A DNA stretch of 64,000 nt from CAKZLS01 sp963701445 (GTDB lineage: Bacteria; Pseudomonadota; Alphaproteobacteria; Rhodospirillales; Defluviicoccaceae): assembly GCA_963701445.1 (NCBI GenBank), contig CAVPAM010000039.1:1-64000 (forward strand), written 5' to 3'. A program made the position numbers and the translations under genes. Positions 47,509 through 55,121 of the stretch are shown piece by piece; position 1 is the stretch's first letter; the number at the start of each line of letters is the position of its first letter. Below the pieces are notes generated by a model that did not search any database, had not been told where the DNA came from, and saw only the letters and a program-made list of their open reading frames with translations.

Positions 47509-48483
47509 TCAATAGGTTGTTGTCGGCCAGAACGTGCCCGCCGCGAGGACGCGGCCCGGTCCGACCAGTTGCTCGCCGCCCACCTCGGCGAGGATGGCGA
47601 AAATCCGGCTCGCGGCGGCGCGTTCCGGCTCGCCCCACTGTCTCGGAATGCCGTCGCGGTAGCCGTCGCGGAGCGCGATGGCGGTTGCGTCGTCGTCCAC
47701 CCGCATCAGCGGGCGCAACCGCTCCCATTCCGCGTCGGAGGAAAGCAGGATGTCCTTCGCCCGGCGCGACGCCCTCATCAACCCCTCGACCGCGCCGTCG
47801 TGTTCGCGGGCCCACTGCTCGCGAAAGACGAACCCGACCATCGGCACGTCCGCGTCCGCTCCCAGCGCGCGCATCGTCTCCCGCAGGCCAATCACCTCCG
47901 TCATTCCCTGGGCTTGCAGGCGCGCGGCGTAGTGCCAGAAGTTGATGACCGCATCGATCTCGCCCATCTCGATCTGCTTGTTGAGCAGGGGCGCCGCGCC
48001 GAACACCTTGTCGGTGCCGGCGTCCAGGTCGATGCCATGGCGCCGTTGGGCGAGCGCGCGCAGCAGCAGCCAGCTCTTGTCCAGGGGGCCTCCGGCGATG
48101 CCGAGGCGCCGGCCCTCCAGGTCGGCGAGGCCGCGGATCGGCGAATTGGCCGGAACCACCAGCGCCCCGACGGCGGTCGAGTAGGGAACGAATGAAAAGT
48201 CGCGTCCCGCGTGACGCTGGCGCGAAACCCAGATCCAGTCCGAGACGATCACGTCCACGTCCCCGGCCTGAAACGCCACCGTTGTCGCCGGCTTGCCGGC
48301 GAGTTCGACCACCTCCAGCCGAAGCCCCTCCGCCCGCGCCAAGCCATGGTGCTGGATCACGTCCAGTTCCCAGTTGACCGTGCCGAATTTGAGAACGCCG
48401 ATCCTGACCGTCTGGAGGTCCGCGCTCAGTGCGTCGCTCGCCAACATCGCCAGCATCAGGACAATCGCCGCGACCGGGCGCAT
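47509..48483 (-). CDS. ABC importer periplasmic binding protein (NMT1/SsuA-like)
   Basis: Solute receptor of 324 residues. ATG 48483 (MRPVAAIVLMLAMLASDALSA) is chosen as the signal-peptide start over a longer frame from 48540. The fold shows VRIGVLKFGTVNWELDVIQHH, KPATTVAFQAGDVDVIVSDWIWVSR, VPANSPIRGLADLEGRRLG and INFWHYAARLQAQG. A near-identical arrangement of such receptors occurs in quinoprotein clusters, but the ligand is unknown. It begins about 80 bases after petC on the same strand and may be read from the petABC promoter. Confidence 0.85.
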   Translation of the reverse strand: MRPVAAIVLMLAMLASDALSADLQTVRIGVLKFGTVNWELDVIQHHGLARAEGLRLEVVELAGKPATTVAFQAGDVDVIVSDWIWVSRQRHAGRDFSFVPYSTAVGALVVPANSPIRGLADLEGRRLGIAGGPLDKSWLLLRALAQRRHGIDLDAGTDKVFGAAPLLNKQIEMGEIDAVINFWHYAARLQAQGMTEVIGLRETMRALGADADVPMVGFVFREQWAREHDGAVEGLMRASRRAKDILLSSDAEWERLRPLMRVDDDATAIALRDGYRDGIPRQWGEPERAAASRIFAILAEVGGEQLVGPGRVLAAGTFWPTTTY

Positions 48484-48565
48484 GCCGCGACCCACCGCCG
48501 CGTCTTCGGTGGATCGCTCCCCCTCCGCGCGCGGATCCAATCATCTCAAAACCCCCTTCGGCGGA

Positions 48566-49405
48566 CTATTTCCGCTCGGTGACGGCGTCGTCCGCTTCGG
48601 TGTCCCGCTCGGGCGGGGTGTGCAGGTGCGCCCAGACCTCTCTCTTCAGCGCGATGAACATGATGGTGAGCAGAACGAGAAAGATCACCACCCGTATTCC
48701 CAGGCTTTTCCTGTCGTTCATGTGCGGGTCGGCCGCCCACGCGAGAAACTCGGTCACGTCGCTGGACATCTGTTCCACCGTCGCCTCGGTGCCGTCGTCA
48801 TAGGCGACGAGGTTGTCGAGCAGCGGCGCGTTCATGCCGGTGTAATGACCCGGAACGTAGCGGTTGTAATACATACCCGGCACCGGCTCCTCGCCCTCGG
48901 GCGGATCGGTGTATCCGACCAGCATGGCGTAGAGGTAGTTCGCGCCGTCCTTGCGCGCCTTGGTGATCAGCGACAGGTCGGGGGGGTACATTCCCTTGTT
49001 GTCGACACGGGCGGCCTCCTTGTTGGGATAAGGCGGTGCGAACCGATCCGACGGACGGGCGGGCCGCATGTACATCTCGCCGCTTTCGTCCGGGCCGTCT
49101 TCCACCTCGAACTCGGCGGCGAACGCCTTGATGTCCTCCGGCCCGTAGCCGATGCCGAGCGCAGACAGGCTCCGGTAGGCGACATGCCGCAACGAATGGC
49201 AGTCCGCGCACGCTTCCACGTAGACCTGAAGACCCCGGCGAAGCGTACTTTGATCATAACGGCCGAACGGACCGGAAAAGGACCAGTCGGGCTCGGAGAG
49301 GGACTCCGTCGCGTCGCCCTCGCCCCGGGCGGTGCCGGCGCCGAGCATCGGCAGGACCGCGACGAGCCCGATCAGGGCCAGAAACGTCGTGAAGAGCCGC
49401 TTCAT
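48566..49405 (-). CDS. petC: Cytochrome c1 of the bc1 complex
   Basis: Membrane-anchored haem subunit of ubiquinol:cytochrome c oxidoreductase. The signal peptide (FLALIGLVAVLPMLGAG) precedes mature c1 with Cys66-x2-Cys69-His70 (ACADCHSLRHVAYRSL), the YPNKEAARVDNKGMYPPDLSLI region and a C-terminal anchor (RVVIFLVLLTIMFIALKREVW). The start overlaps the petB stop (ATGA). Length 279 residues is normal for alphaproteobacteria. Confidence 0.96.
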   Translation of the reverse strand: MKRLFTTFLALIGLVAVLPMLGAGTARGEGDATESLSEPDWSFSGPFGRYDQSTLRRGLQVYVEACADCHSLRHVAYRSLSALGIGYGPEDIKAFAAEFEVEDGPDESGEMYMRPARPSDRFAPPYPNKEAARVDNKGMYPPDLSLITKARKDGANYLYAMLVGYTDPPEGEEPVPGMYYNRYVPGHYTGMNAPLLDNLVAYDDGTEATVEQMSSDVTEFLAWAADPHMNDRKSLGIRVVIFLVLLTIMFIALKREVWAHLHTPPERDTEADDAVTERK

Positions 49406-50691
49406 GATTTTTGTCCCGCCGCGACCGGACCGTCGAACCCCGCATCCGCCCGCTCGAAGATGGGGGTGCTGATACTCGTGGGCAGGGTCCGCGGTTTTTC
49501 GAGCAGACTGACCACCGGGATCACCAACAGGAAATGGAGGAAGTAGTAGGCCGTCGCGATACGGCTGACGATCAGGTACATGCCTTCGGGCACGTTGGCC
49601 CCGCACCATCCGAGAACGAAGCAGTTGACCACCAGGACCCAGAAGAAAATCCGGTGAATGGGGCGGAACGACGCGCTTCGCACCGGCGACCGGTCGAGCC
49701 ACGGCAGCAGCAACCAGATCATCGGCGCGCCGAACATGGCGATCACGCCCGCCAGTTTGGCCGAAACGAAGCCCATGTCCGGCACCGCCCGCAAGATGGC
49801 GTAGTACGGCAGGAAGTACCACTCGGGAACCAGGTGCTCGGGCGTGACCAGCGGATCGGCGGGAATGTAGTTCTCCGGCTCGCTGAGCGCGTCGGGCAGG
49901 AAAAAGACCAGCACCGCGAACACGGTCGCGAAAACCCCCACGCCGACCAGGTCCTTGACGGTGTAGTACGGGTGGAACGGGATCCAGTCCTGCCGGCTCT
50001 TCAGGTCGATCCCCAGCGGGTTGTTGGACCGGGTGGTATGCAGGGCGATCAGATGCATGACAACGATCGCGACGATGATGAACGGGAACAGGAAGTGAAG
50101 GGCGAAGAACCGGTTCAGCGTCGGATTGTCGATGGAGTACCCGCCCCAAAGCCAGGTCGTGACGTTTTCACCGAAGAACGGAATGGCGGTGAACAGATTG
50201 GTGATGGCGGTCGCGGCCCAGAAGCTCATCTGTCCCCAGACCAGGGCGTAGCCCATGAACGCGGTCGCCATCATGGTCAGGAAAATGAACACGCCGGTCG
50301 CCCAGGTGATCTCGCGCGGGCTCTTGTAGGAGCCGTAATAGATGCCGCGAAAGATATGGATGTAGACGATGGCGAAAAACAAAGACGACCCGGTCTGGTG
50401 CATGTATCGCATCAGCCAGCCGTAATTGACGTCGCGCATGATCCGCTCGATGCTGTCGAACGCATGGTTGACGCTCGGCTGATACTGCATGGCGAGGAAC
50501 ACGCCGCTGAAGATCAGGATCACCAGGACGATGCCGGCGAGCGATCCGAAATTCCACCAGTAGTTCAGGTTCCGGGGCATCGGATACTCGTACATCTGGT
50601 GGTGCGTCGCGCTGACGATCGGGAATCGGTCGTCGATCCACTGAAGAAATCCGTTGTTCCAGCGCCGTGCGGCCATCGTCGTTCTCTTCAT
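49402..50691 (-). CDS. petB: Cytochrome b of the bc1 complex
   Basis: Quinone-site subunit, 429 residues, eight membrane spans. Familiar elements are LNYWWNFGSLAGIVLVILI, MRDVNYGWLMRYMHQTGSSLFF, IYYGSYKSPREITW, HFLFPFIIVAIVVMHLIALH, PEHLVPEWYFLPYYAILRAVP (the PEWY Qo-site loop) and the C-terminal spans. The conserved His pairs for both haems are present. Start 50691 overlaps the petA stop. The operon is intact, with no frameshift. Confidence 0.97.
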   Translation of the reverse strand: MKRTTMAARRWNNGFLQWIDDRFPIVSATHHQMYEYPMPRNLNYWWNFGSLAGIVLVILIFSGVFLAMQYQPSVNHAFDSIERIMRDVNYGWLMRYMHQTGSSLFFAIVYIHIFRGIYYGSYKSPREITWATGVFIFLTMMATAFMGYALVWGQMSFWAATAITNLFTAIPFFGENVTTWLWGGYSIDNPTLNRFFALHFLFPFIIVAIVVMHLIALHTTRSNNPLGIDLKSRQDWIPFHPYYTVKDLVGVGVFATVFAVLVFFLPDALSEPENYIPADPLVTPEHLVPEWYFLPYYAILRAVPDMGFVSAKLAGVIAMFGAPMIWLLLPWLDRSPVRSASFRPIHRIFFWVLVVNCFVLGWCGANVPEGMYLIVSRIATAYYFLHFLLVIPVVSLLEKPRTLPTSISTPIFERADAGFDGPVAAGQKS

Positions 50692-51341
50692 CCTATGCGG
50701 ATTACGTTCTCGTCGACGAACGTGTACGGAGGGATCTCCATGTTCGTCGGCGCCGGCCCTTTTCGGATACGGCCCGAGGTGTCGTACTGGGCGCCGTGGC
50801 ACGAGCAGAACCAGCCGCCGTAATCGCCGCGGGGGTCCGTCGCCCGCTGCCCCCGGGGCACGCACCCGAGATGCGTGCACAGGCCGACCACCACCAGCCA
50901 TTCCGGTTTTTCCACGCGCTCGGAATCGGGCGCGGGATCCGGCAGGGCGGCGACGTCCACGTCCTCCGCCTCGGCGATTTCCTTTTCCGTGCGCCGCCGC
51001 ACGAAAACCGGCTTGCCGCGCCACACGACGGTCACGCTCTGACCCTCCGCGATGGGAGACAGGTCGACCTCGGTGGACGCGAGCGCCTCCACGTCGGCGG
51101 CGGGGTTCATGCTCTGTAGGAACGGCCAGACGAAAAGATTGAGCCCGGCGAAACTGACAGCGATGGTGGAAATGTTCAGGAACTGGCGCCGCCCCCAGCC
51201 CTTCTTCATCGGGCCCAGGTCCGCCATGTACCGGGTGTCGAGAAGCTCCTGGATCCGCTCCGTTTCCGTCGCCGGACGCTCGGGGCCCATCGGTCTTTGC
51301 CCGTTGTCGTCGAACTCGCGTGGATTGTCGGCCGAACTCAC
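50688..51341 (-). CDS. petA: Rieske iron-sulfur protein of the bc1 complex
   Basis: 2Fe-2S subunit. GTG 51341 is chosen because GGGAGGAG lies directly before it, giving 217 residues. The twin-arginine-type N-terminus with one membrane span (RRQFLNISTIAVSFAGLNLF) is followed by the cluster ligands CTHLGC and CSCHGAQYD. A 423-base divergent promoter region with two copies of the shared regulatory element separates it from the cytochrome c gene on the plus strand. Confidence 0.95.
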   Translation of the reverse strand: MSSADNPREFDDNGQRPMGPERPATETERIQELLDTRYMADLGPMKKGWGRRQFLNISTIAVSFAGLNLFVWPFLQSMNPAADVEALASTEVDLSPIAEGQSVTVVWRGKPVFVRRRTEKEIAEAEDVDVAALPDPAPDSERVEKPEWLVVVGLCTHLGCVPRGQRATDPRGDYGGWFCSCHGAQYDTSGRIRKGPAPTNMEIPPYTFVDENVIRIG

Positions 51342-51460
51342 CGGACTCCTCCCTCTGTCGCGTGTTGGCGCCGTGCCGTCCCCCGGTCGTACCGACGATC
51401 CACACGCGGAGGCGGAGTGGCGTTGTTTTTTTTCAACGATAACGCCCGTGTCACGATCCG

Positions 51461-51486
51461 TGCAATTGACAGAAAGTCTAAGGAAC
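51461..51486 (-). promoter_or_regulatory. Regulatory element copy controlling petABC
   Basis: Plus strand reads TGCAATTGACAGAAAGTC, then TAAGGAAC. It lies 120 bases before petA, with the same orientation relative to the gene as at pqqA and aorA. Confidence 0.7.
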
Positions 51487-51595
51487 AGAAAAAGAACGAT
51501 GGCTGCCGACTTGGTATATGAACAAGTCTGGCCCGAGCGGCATTGCGGGTTCGGTACAAATAGAGGCAACGCGACAACAGTAATGTTCCTATTTT

Positions 51596-51622
51596 GTTCG
51601 TGCGACTTTCTATCAATTGCAC
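51596..51622 (+). promoter_or_regulatory. Regulatory element copy controlling the cytochrome c / alcohol dehydrogenase operon
   Basis: Plus strand reads GTTCGTGCGACTTTCTATCA then ATTGCAC, the reverse complement of the consensus, 141 bases before ATG 51764. It matches the aorA copy at 24 of 25 positions. Confidence 0.72.
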
Positions 51623-51763
51623 AAGCCGGCACCCTCTGAGTACTCTTCGGAAAAACATAGATGCCTCATATGGGTTGATGGTGGTGGGTCACGATCACGG
51701 CCCGGGGCGAAAAAAGGGTCCGTCCGTCGATTGACGCGACGGCCATGTGGCGGGAGGGCGTGA

Positions 51764-52192
51764 ATGGCGAGAGGTTACCGATCCATTTTCTATGTCTGCG
51801 TTGCCGTCGTGGCGACATTCGCGGCAACCAATGTATTCGGGCATGGCGACGTCCAGCCCCAACCTGTCGACACCACCGGGCTGGACCCGCTGGGTGACGA
51901 GTGGCTGGCTGAAAATCCGTACAGCGGCAATGAGTTGGCCATAAAAATAGGGCAGGACGGGTACGCCAAGAATTGCGCCCGCTGCCATGGTCTGGAGGCA
52001 GTGTCGGGCGGTCTGGCACCCGACCTCCGGGAGCTCGAGCCCGGCGCCGAGGGCGATGGGTGGTATATCGAACTGACCAGAGATGGATACGTGCAGAACG
52101 GTGTGCCGAAAATGCCGCCGTTCGACGGCATCTTGAACCAGGAGGCCATGTGGGCAATCCGTGCATGGCTAGAAACAAAGTTCAAGGAATAG
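51764..52192 (+). CDS. Cytochrome c, PedF-like (c550 type)
   Basis: Secreted monohaem cytochrome of 142 residues, a probable electron acceptor of the alcohol dehydrogenase. The signal peptide is VCVAVVATFAATNVFG. The haem site is Cys71-x2-Cys74-His75 in KNCARCHGLEAVSGGLAPDL, and a Met ligand candidate sits in NGVPKMPPFDG. The pattern GYAKNCARCHG with SGGLAPDLREL is that of the PedF c550 family found beside quinoprotein alcohol dehydrogenases. The alcohol dehydrogenase gene starts 57 bases after its stop. Confidence 0.88.
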   Translation: MARGYRSIFYVCVAVVATFAATNVFGHGDVQPQPVDTTGLDPLGDEWLAENPYSGNELAIKIGQDGYAKNCARCHGLEAVSGGLAPDLRELEPGAEGDGWYIELTRDGYVQNGVPKMPPFDGILNQEAMWAIRAWLETKFKE

Positions 52193-52249
52193 GGCGAAAA
52201 ACATACGCTTAAATCAGTTACGATGCCCCAAAATTGGGAGGGAAACGGA

Positions 52250-54004
52250 ATGAAACCGTCCAACAGATCAGCACGTGTTTTGGGTATTTTCGCGGCCATG
52301 TTACTGGCGGGCATGGGCTATGCCGTCGCTCAGGGCGTTACAGACGAGGATATCGCCAACGATGATAAAACGACCAACCAGATTGTAACGCATGGTCTCG
52401 GTCTGAGGGCGCAGCGTTACAGTCCTCTCGACAAGATAAATCTCGATAATGTCAAGGAATTAGTTCCTGTATGGTCCTACTCCTTCGGTGGCGAGAAGCA
52501 GAGGGGCCAGGAAGCGCAGGCAACGGTTTATGACGGCGTCATTTACGTTACCGGTTCTTATTCACGCGTGTTCGCCATCGACGCCAAAACCGGTAACGAA
52601 CTTTGGCAATACGATGCTCGACTCCCACAGGGGATATTGCCGTGCTGCGACGTCATCAATCGTGGCGTCGCGCACTACGGAGATCTCGTTTACTTTGGGA
52701 CTCTTGATGCCAAGATCGTCGCTCTTGATCGCAAGACCGGCAAAGTGGTTTGGAGTAAGACGCTCGACGATTACAAGGATGGTTATTCCATCACGTCCGC
52801 GCCAATCATCGTTAACGGCAAACTGATTACCGGCAACGCCGGCGGTGAGTTTGGCGTCGTCGGTCGCGTAAGGGCGCTCGACGCCAAAACAGGTGAACTG
52901 ATCTGGGAGCGGCCGACCGTCGAGGGTCACCTGGGGACGCTGAACGGGAAGCCGTCGACCATGACCGGAACGGTCAACGCCACGTGGCCTGGCGACACGT
53001 GGAAGATGGGCGGAGGCGCGCCTTGGAATGGCGTTACCTACGACGCCGACACAAATCTCCTCTTTACGGGCACTGGCAATCCGTCGCCTTGGAACTCGCA
53101 CACGCGTCCGGGCGACAATCTCTATACGGCGTCCAAGCTCGCCATCAATCCGGACACCGGAGAGATCGTCTGGCATTATCAAACCACGCCCAACGATGGT
53201 TGGGACTACGACTCGATGACGGAGGTTATCCCCTTCGATATGACCGTGGATGGTCAAGTGGTGAAAGCGGCGGCATCGGCCGATAAGAATGGCTTCTTTT
53301 ATGTTCTGGACCGGACCAATGGAAAACTCGTCAGGGCATTTCCATTCGTCAAAAAGTTGACGTGGGCAAGCGGCGTTGACGAGAACGGACCGATCTTCAT
53401 CGCCGACAACCGTCCCGGCAACCCGATTGAGGCCGCCGACGATGGCAAGGGCAAGTCCGTGTTTTCGGCGCCATCTTTCCTTGGAGGAAAGAATTGGATG
53501 CCGATGGCCTACCACCCCGGAACGGAGTTGTTCTACGTTCCAGCGAATGAATGGGGCATGGACATCTGGAATGATAAGGCCGTCTACAAGAAGGGCGCTA
53601 TGTACTTGGGCGCCGGTTTCACAATTAAGCCGGTCTTCGACGACTATATCGGGGCTCTCCGGGCCATCGATCCGAAGACGGGTGATATCAAATGGGAATA
53701 CAAAAACAAGGCTCCACTGTGGGGCGGTGTTTTGACGACGAATGGCGGACTCGTTTTCACGGGCACACCCGAAGGGCATCTCAAGGCTTTTAACGCCGAG
53801 ACGGGTGAGGAGGTATGGAGCTTCCAGACCGGCTCGGGCATCGTTGCCTCGCCCATCACCTGGGAGATGGACGGCGAGCAGTATGTCGGCGTGGCCTCCG
53901 GTTGGGGCGGCGCTGTTCCACTCTGGGGCGGCGAAGTGGCCAAGTTCGTGAATCACCTGAACCAGGGTGGCAGTTTCTGGGTCTTCAAGCTTCACAAGTC
54001 GTAA
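52250..54004 (+). CDS. PQQ-dependent alcohol dehydrogenase, lanthanide-type signature
   Basis: Periplasmic quinoprotein, eight-bladed beta-propeller, 584 residues, oxidising alcohols to aldehydes. ATG 52250 has GGGAGGG upstream; the signal peptide ends YAVAQG. The vicinal disulfide is Cys132-Cys133 (GILPCCDVINRG). Predicted metal ligands are Glu200 (NAGGEFG) and Asn277 (GTGNPSPWN); the catalytic Asp is Asp319 in NDGWDYD. Asp321, two residues on, is the extra acidic residue that marks lanthanide-dependent enzymes (XoxF, ExaF, PedH); calcium enzymes have a small residue there (established). Overall it resembles ethanol-dehydrogenase (ExaA/PedH) types more than methanol dehydrogenase. No accessory small (beta) subunit is present. 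Confidence 0.93.
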   Translation: MKPSNRSARVLGIFAAMLLAGMGYAVAQGVTDEDIANDDKTTNQIVTHGLGLRAQRYSPLDKINLDNVKELVPVWSYSFGGEKQRGQEAQATVYDGVIYVTGSYSRVFAIDAKTGNELWQYDARLPQGILPCCDVINRGVAHYGDLVYFGTLDAKIVALDRKTGKVVWSKTLDDYKDGYSITSAPIIVNGKLITGNAGGEFGVVGRVRALDAKTGELIWERPTVEGHLGTLNGKPSTMTGTVNATWPGDTWKMGGGAPWNGVTYDADTNLLFTGTGNPSPWNSHTRPGDNLYTASKLAINPDTGEIVWHYQTTPNDGWDYDSMTEVIPFDMTVDGQVVKAAASADKNGFFYVLDRTNGKLVRAFPFVKKLTWASGVDENGPIFIADNRPGNPIEAADDGKGKSVFSAPSFLGGKNWMPMAYHPGTELFYVPANEWGMDIWNDKAVYKKGAMYLGAGFTIKPVFDDYIGALRAIDPKTGDIKWEYKNKAPLWGGVLTTNGGLVFTGTPEGHLKAFNAETGEEVWSFQTGSGIVASPITWEMDGEQYVGVASGWGGAVPLWGGEVAKFVNHLNQGGSFWVFKLHKS

Positions 54005-54026
54005 CCGGAAACCGCTGTTGCCGCAC

Positions 54027-54051
54027 GCGGGGAGGGGACGCCCCTCCCCGC
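54027..54051 (+). terminator. Strong hairpin downstream of the alcohol dehydrogenase
   Basis: GCGGGGAGGGG pairs with CCCCTCCCCGC around the loop ACG, giving an 11-bp stem. There is no T-run, so a stabilising 3' end or partial attenuation is more likely than full termination. The next gene, a cytochrome c, starts 34 bases later. Confidence 0.65.
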
Positions 54052-54084
54052 CGCGTCACCAAAACCCTGCTGGAAGACGGAAAC

Positions 54085-54468
54085 ATGAAACAGTTCCCAA
54101 TCCGAATTTTCCTCCTGTCCCTGGGCTTCCTCATCGCCGCGAGCCCGGCTTGGGCCGGCGACGTGGAGAAAGGCAAACAGGTCTTCGTCAAATGTGAGCG
54201 GTGCCACTCGCTCGATCCCAACGGACCGCAGGAAGACGGCCCGCACCTCCACGGCATCTTCGGCCGCGAGGCCGGATCGGTGGAAACCTTCACCGGCTAC
54301 TCGGAGGCGATGAAGGCGTCCGGCGTGGTGTGGACCGAGGAAACCCTCGATCTCTACATCGCGAAGCCGAAGGCGTTCATGGAAGGCACGAACATGAGAT
54401 TCCGGGCCATGAGCAAGGAAGAGGACCGCCAGGATCTCATCGCGTACCTTCGCGAAGCCACGAAATAG
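54085..54468 (+). CDS. Class I cytochrome c (cytochrome c2/c550-like)
   Basis: Secreted monohaem cytochrome, 127 residues. The signal peptide ends SPAWAG, the haem site is Cys37-x2-Cys40-His41 (VKCERCHSLDPNG), and a Met-ligand candidate sits in EGTNMRFRAM. GPHLHGIFGREAGS and YSEAMKASGVVWTEETLDLY are the mitochondrial/c2-type pattern. It is a plausible link from PedF-like cytochrome or dehydrogenase to an oxidase or bc1. It lies within the same plus-strand operon. Confidence 0.9.
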   Translation: MKQFPIRIFLLSLGFLIAASPAWAGDVEKGKQVFVKCERCHSLDPNGPQEDGPHLHGIFGREAGSVETFTGYSEAMKASGVVWTEETLDLYIAKPKAFMEGTNMRFRAMSKEEDRQDLIAYLREATK

Positions 54469-54493
54469 GCATCTGACAATGGGAGCATAACTC

Positions 54494-55099
54494 TTGAGTT
54501 ATTTGCTGCCAAAAAAGTGTCTTTACCTCGCGCTCCCGCTTTTCGTTCTCTCGGCATTCTCGGTTTCTTCCGCGTTTTCTCAAGACGCGTTTGGTGCGAA
54601 AGACCAGGCGAGTATAGAGGCCGTGGAGTCGTTGAACGCTGCCGCGGCCTATAAGACGGGAGACTATGAGACCGCGAGGCACGGATGGCTGGCGCTTGCC
54701 GACAAAGGCAACACCTCGGCGATGCTCAATCTGGCCAACCTTTACGCCCAGGGCCAGGGCGTGAAGCCGGACCCCGGCGAAGCGATCCGCTGGCTCGAAA
54801 AGGCCGCCGCCCTCGGCGATTCGCGCGCCGAGTTCGAGCTCGGCATGGCCTACGAGAGAGGCATCGGGGTGGACCGCGATCCGCGCGCCGCCGCCGAATG
54901 GTTCCGCCGGGCCGCCGAGCAGGGCGACAAGGAGGCCCAGTTCAACCTCGCGGTCATGCTCGCGACGGCGTATGGCGCCGGGCTGGGCGAGAGCGGCCCC
55001 GAGCAGCGGGCCGAGGCCATCGCCTGGCTGAAAAAGGCGGCCGCCAGCGGACATCCGGATGCATCCAACTTAATCGCGACTTTGGAGGCGCTGAATTAG
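54494..55099 (+). CDS. Sel1-repeat secreted protein
   Basis: Contains a signal sequence (LALPLFVLSAFSVSSAFS) and about four Sel1/TPR-like repeats (AMLNLANLYAQGQGVKPDPGEAI, AEFELGMAYERGIGVDRDP, AQFNLAVMLATAYGAGLGES). The start TTG 54494 follows GGGAGC. Such repeats mediate protein contacts in the periplasm. Being in the operon with the dehydrogenase and cytochromes, it could be an assembly factor (inference). Confidence 0.85.
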   Translation: MSYLLPKKCLYLALPLFVLSAFSVSSAFSQDAFGAKDQASIEAVESLNAAAAYKTGDYETARHGWLALADKGNTSAMLNLANLYAQGQGVKPDPGEAIRWLEKAAALGDSRAEFELGMAYERGIGVDRDPRAAAEWFRRAAEQGDKEAQFNLAVMLATAYGAGLGESGPEQRAEAIAWLKKAAASGHPDASNLIATLEALN

Positions 55100-55121
55100 C
55101 ATCGCGTCCCTCGTACACCCC

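Larger units (their letters stand above)
51342..51763. promoter_or_regulatory. Divergent promoter region, petABC versus cytochrome c / alcohol dehydrogenase
   Basis: AT-richer than the flanking genes and without a supported gene. It contains two inverted copies of the 25-bp element, at 51461-51486 and 51596-51622. Each faces its own operon at 120-140 bases from the start codon, so the region is symmetric. The two operons are probably controlled by the same regulator. Confidence 0.7.
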
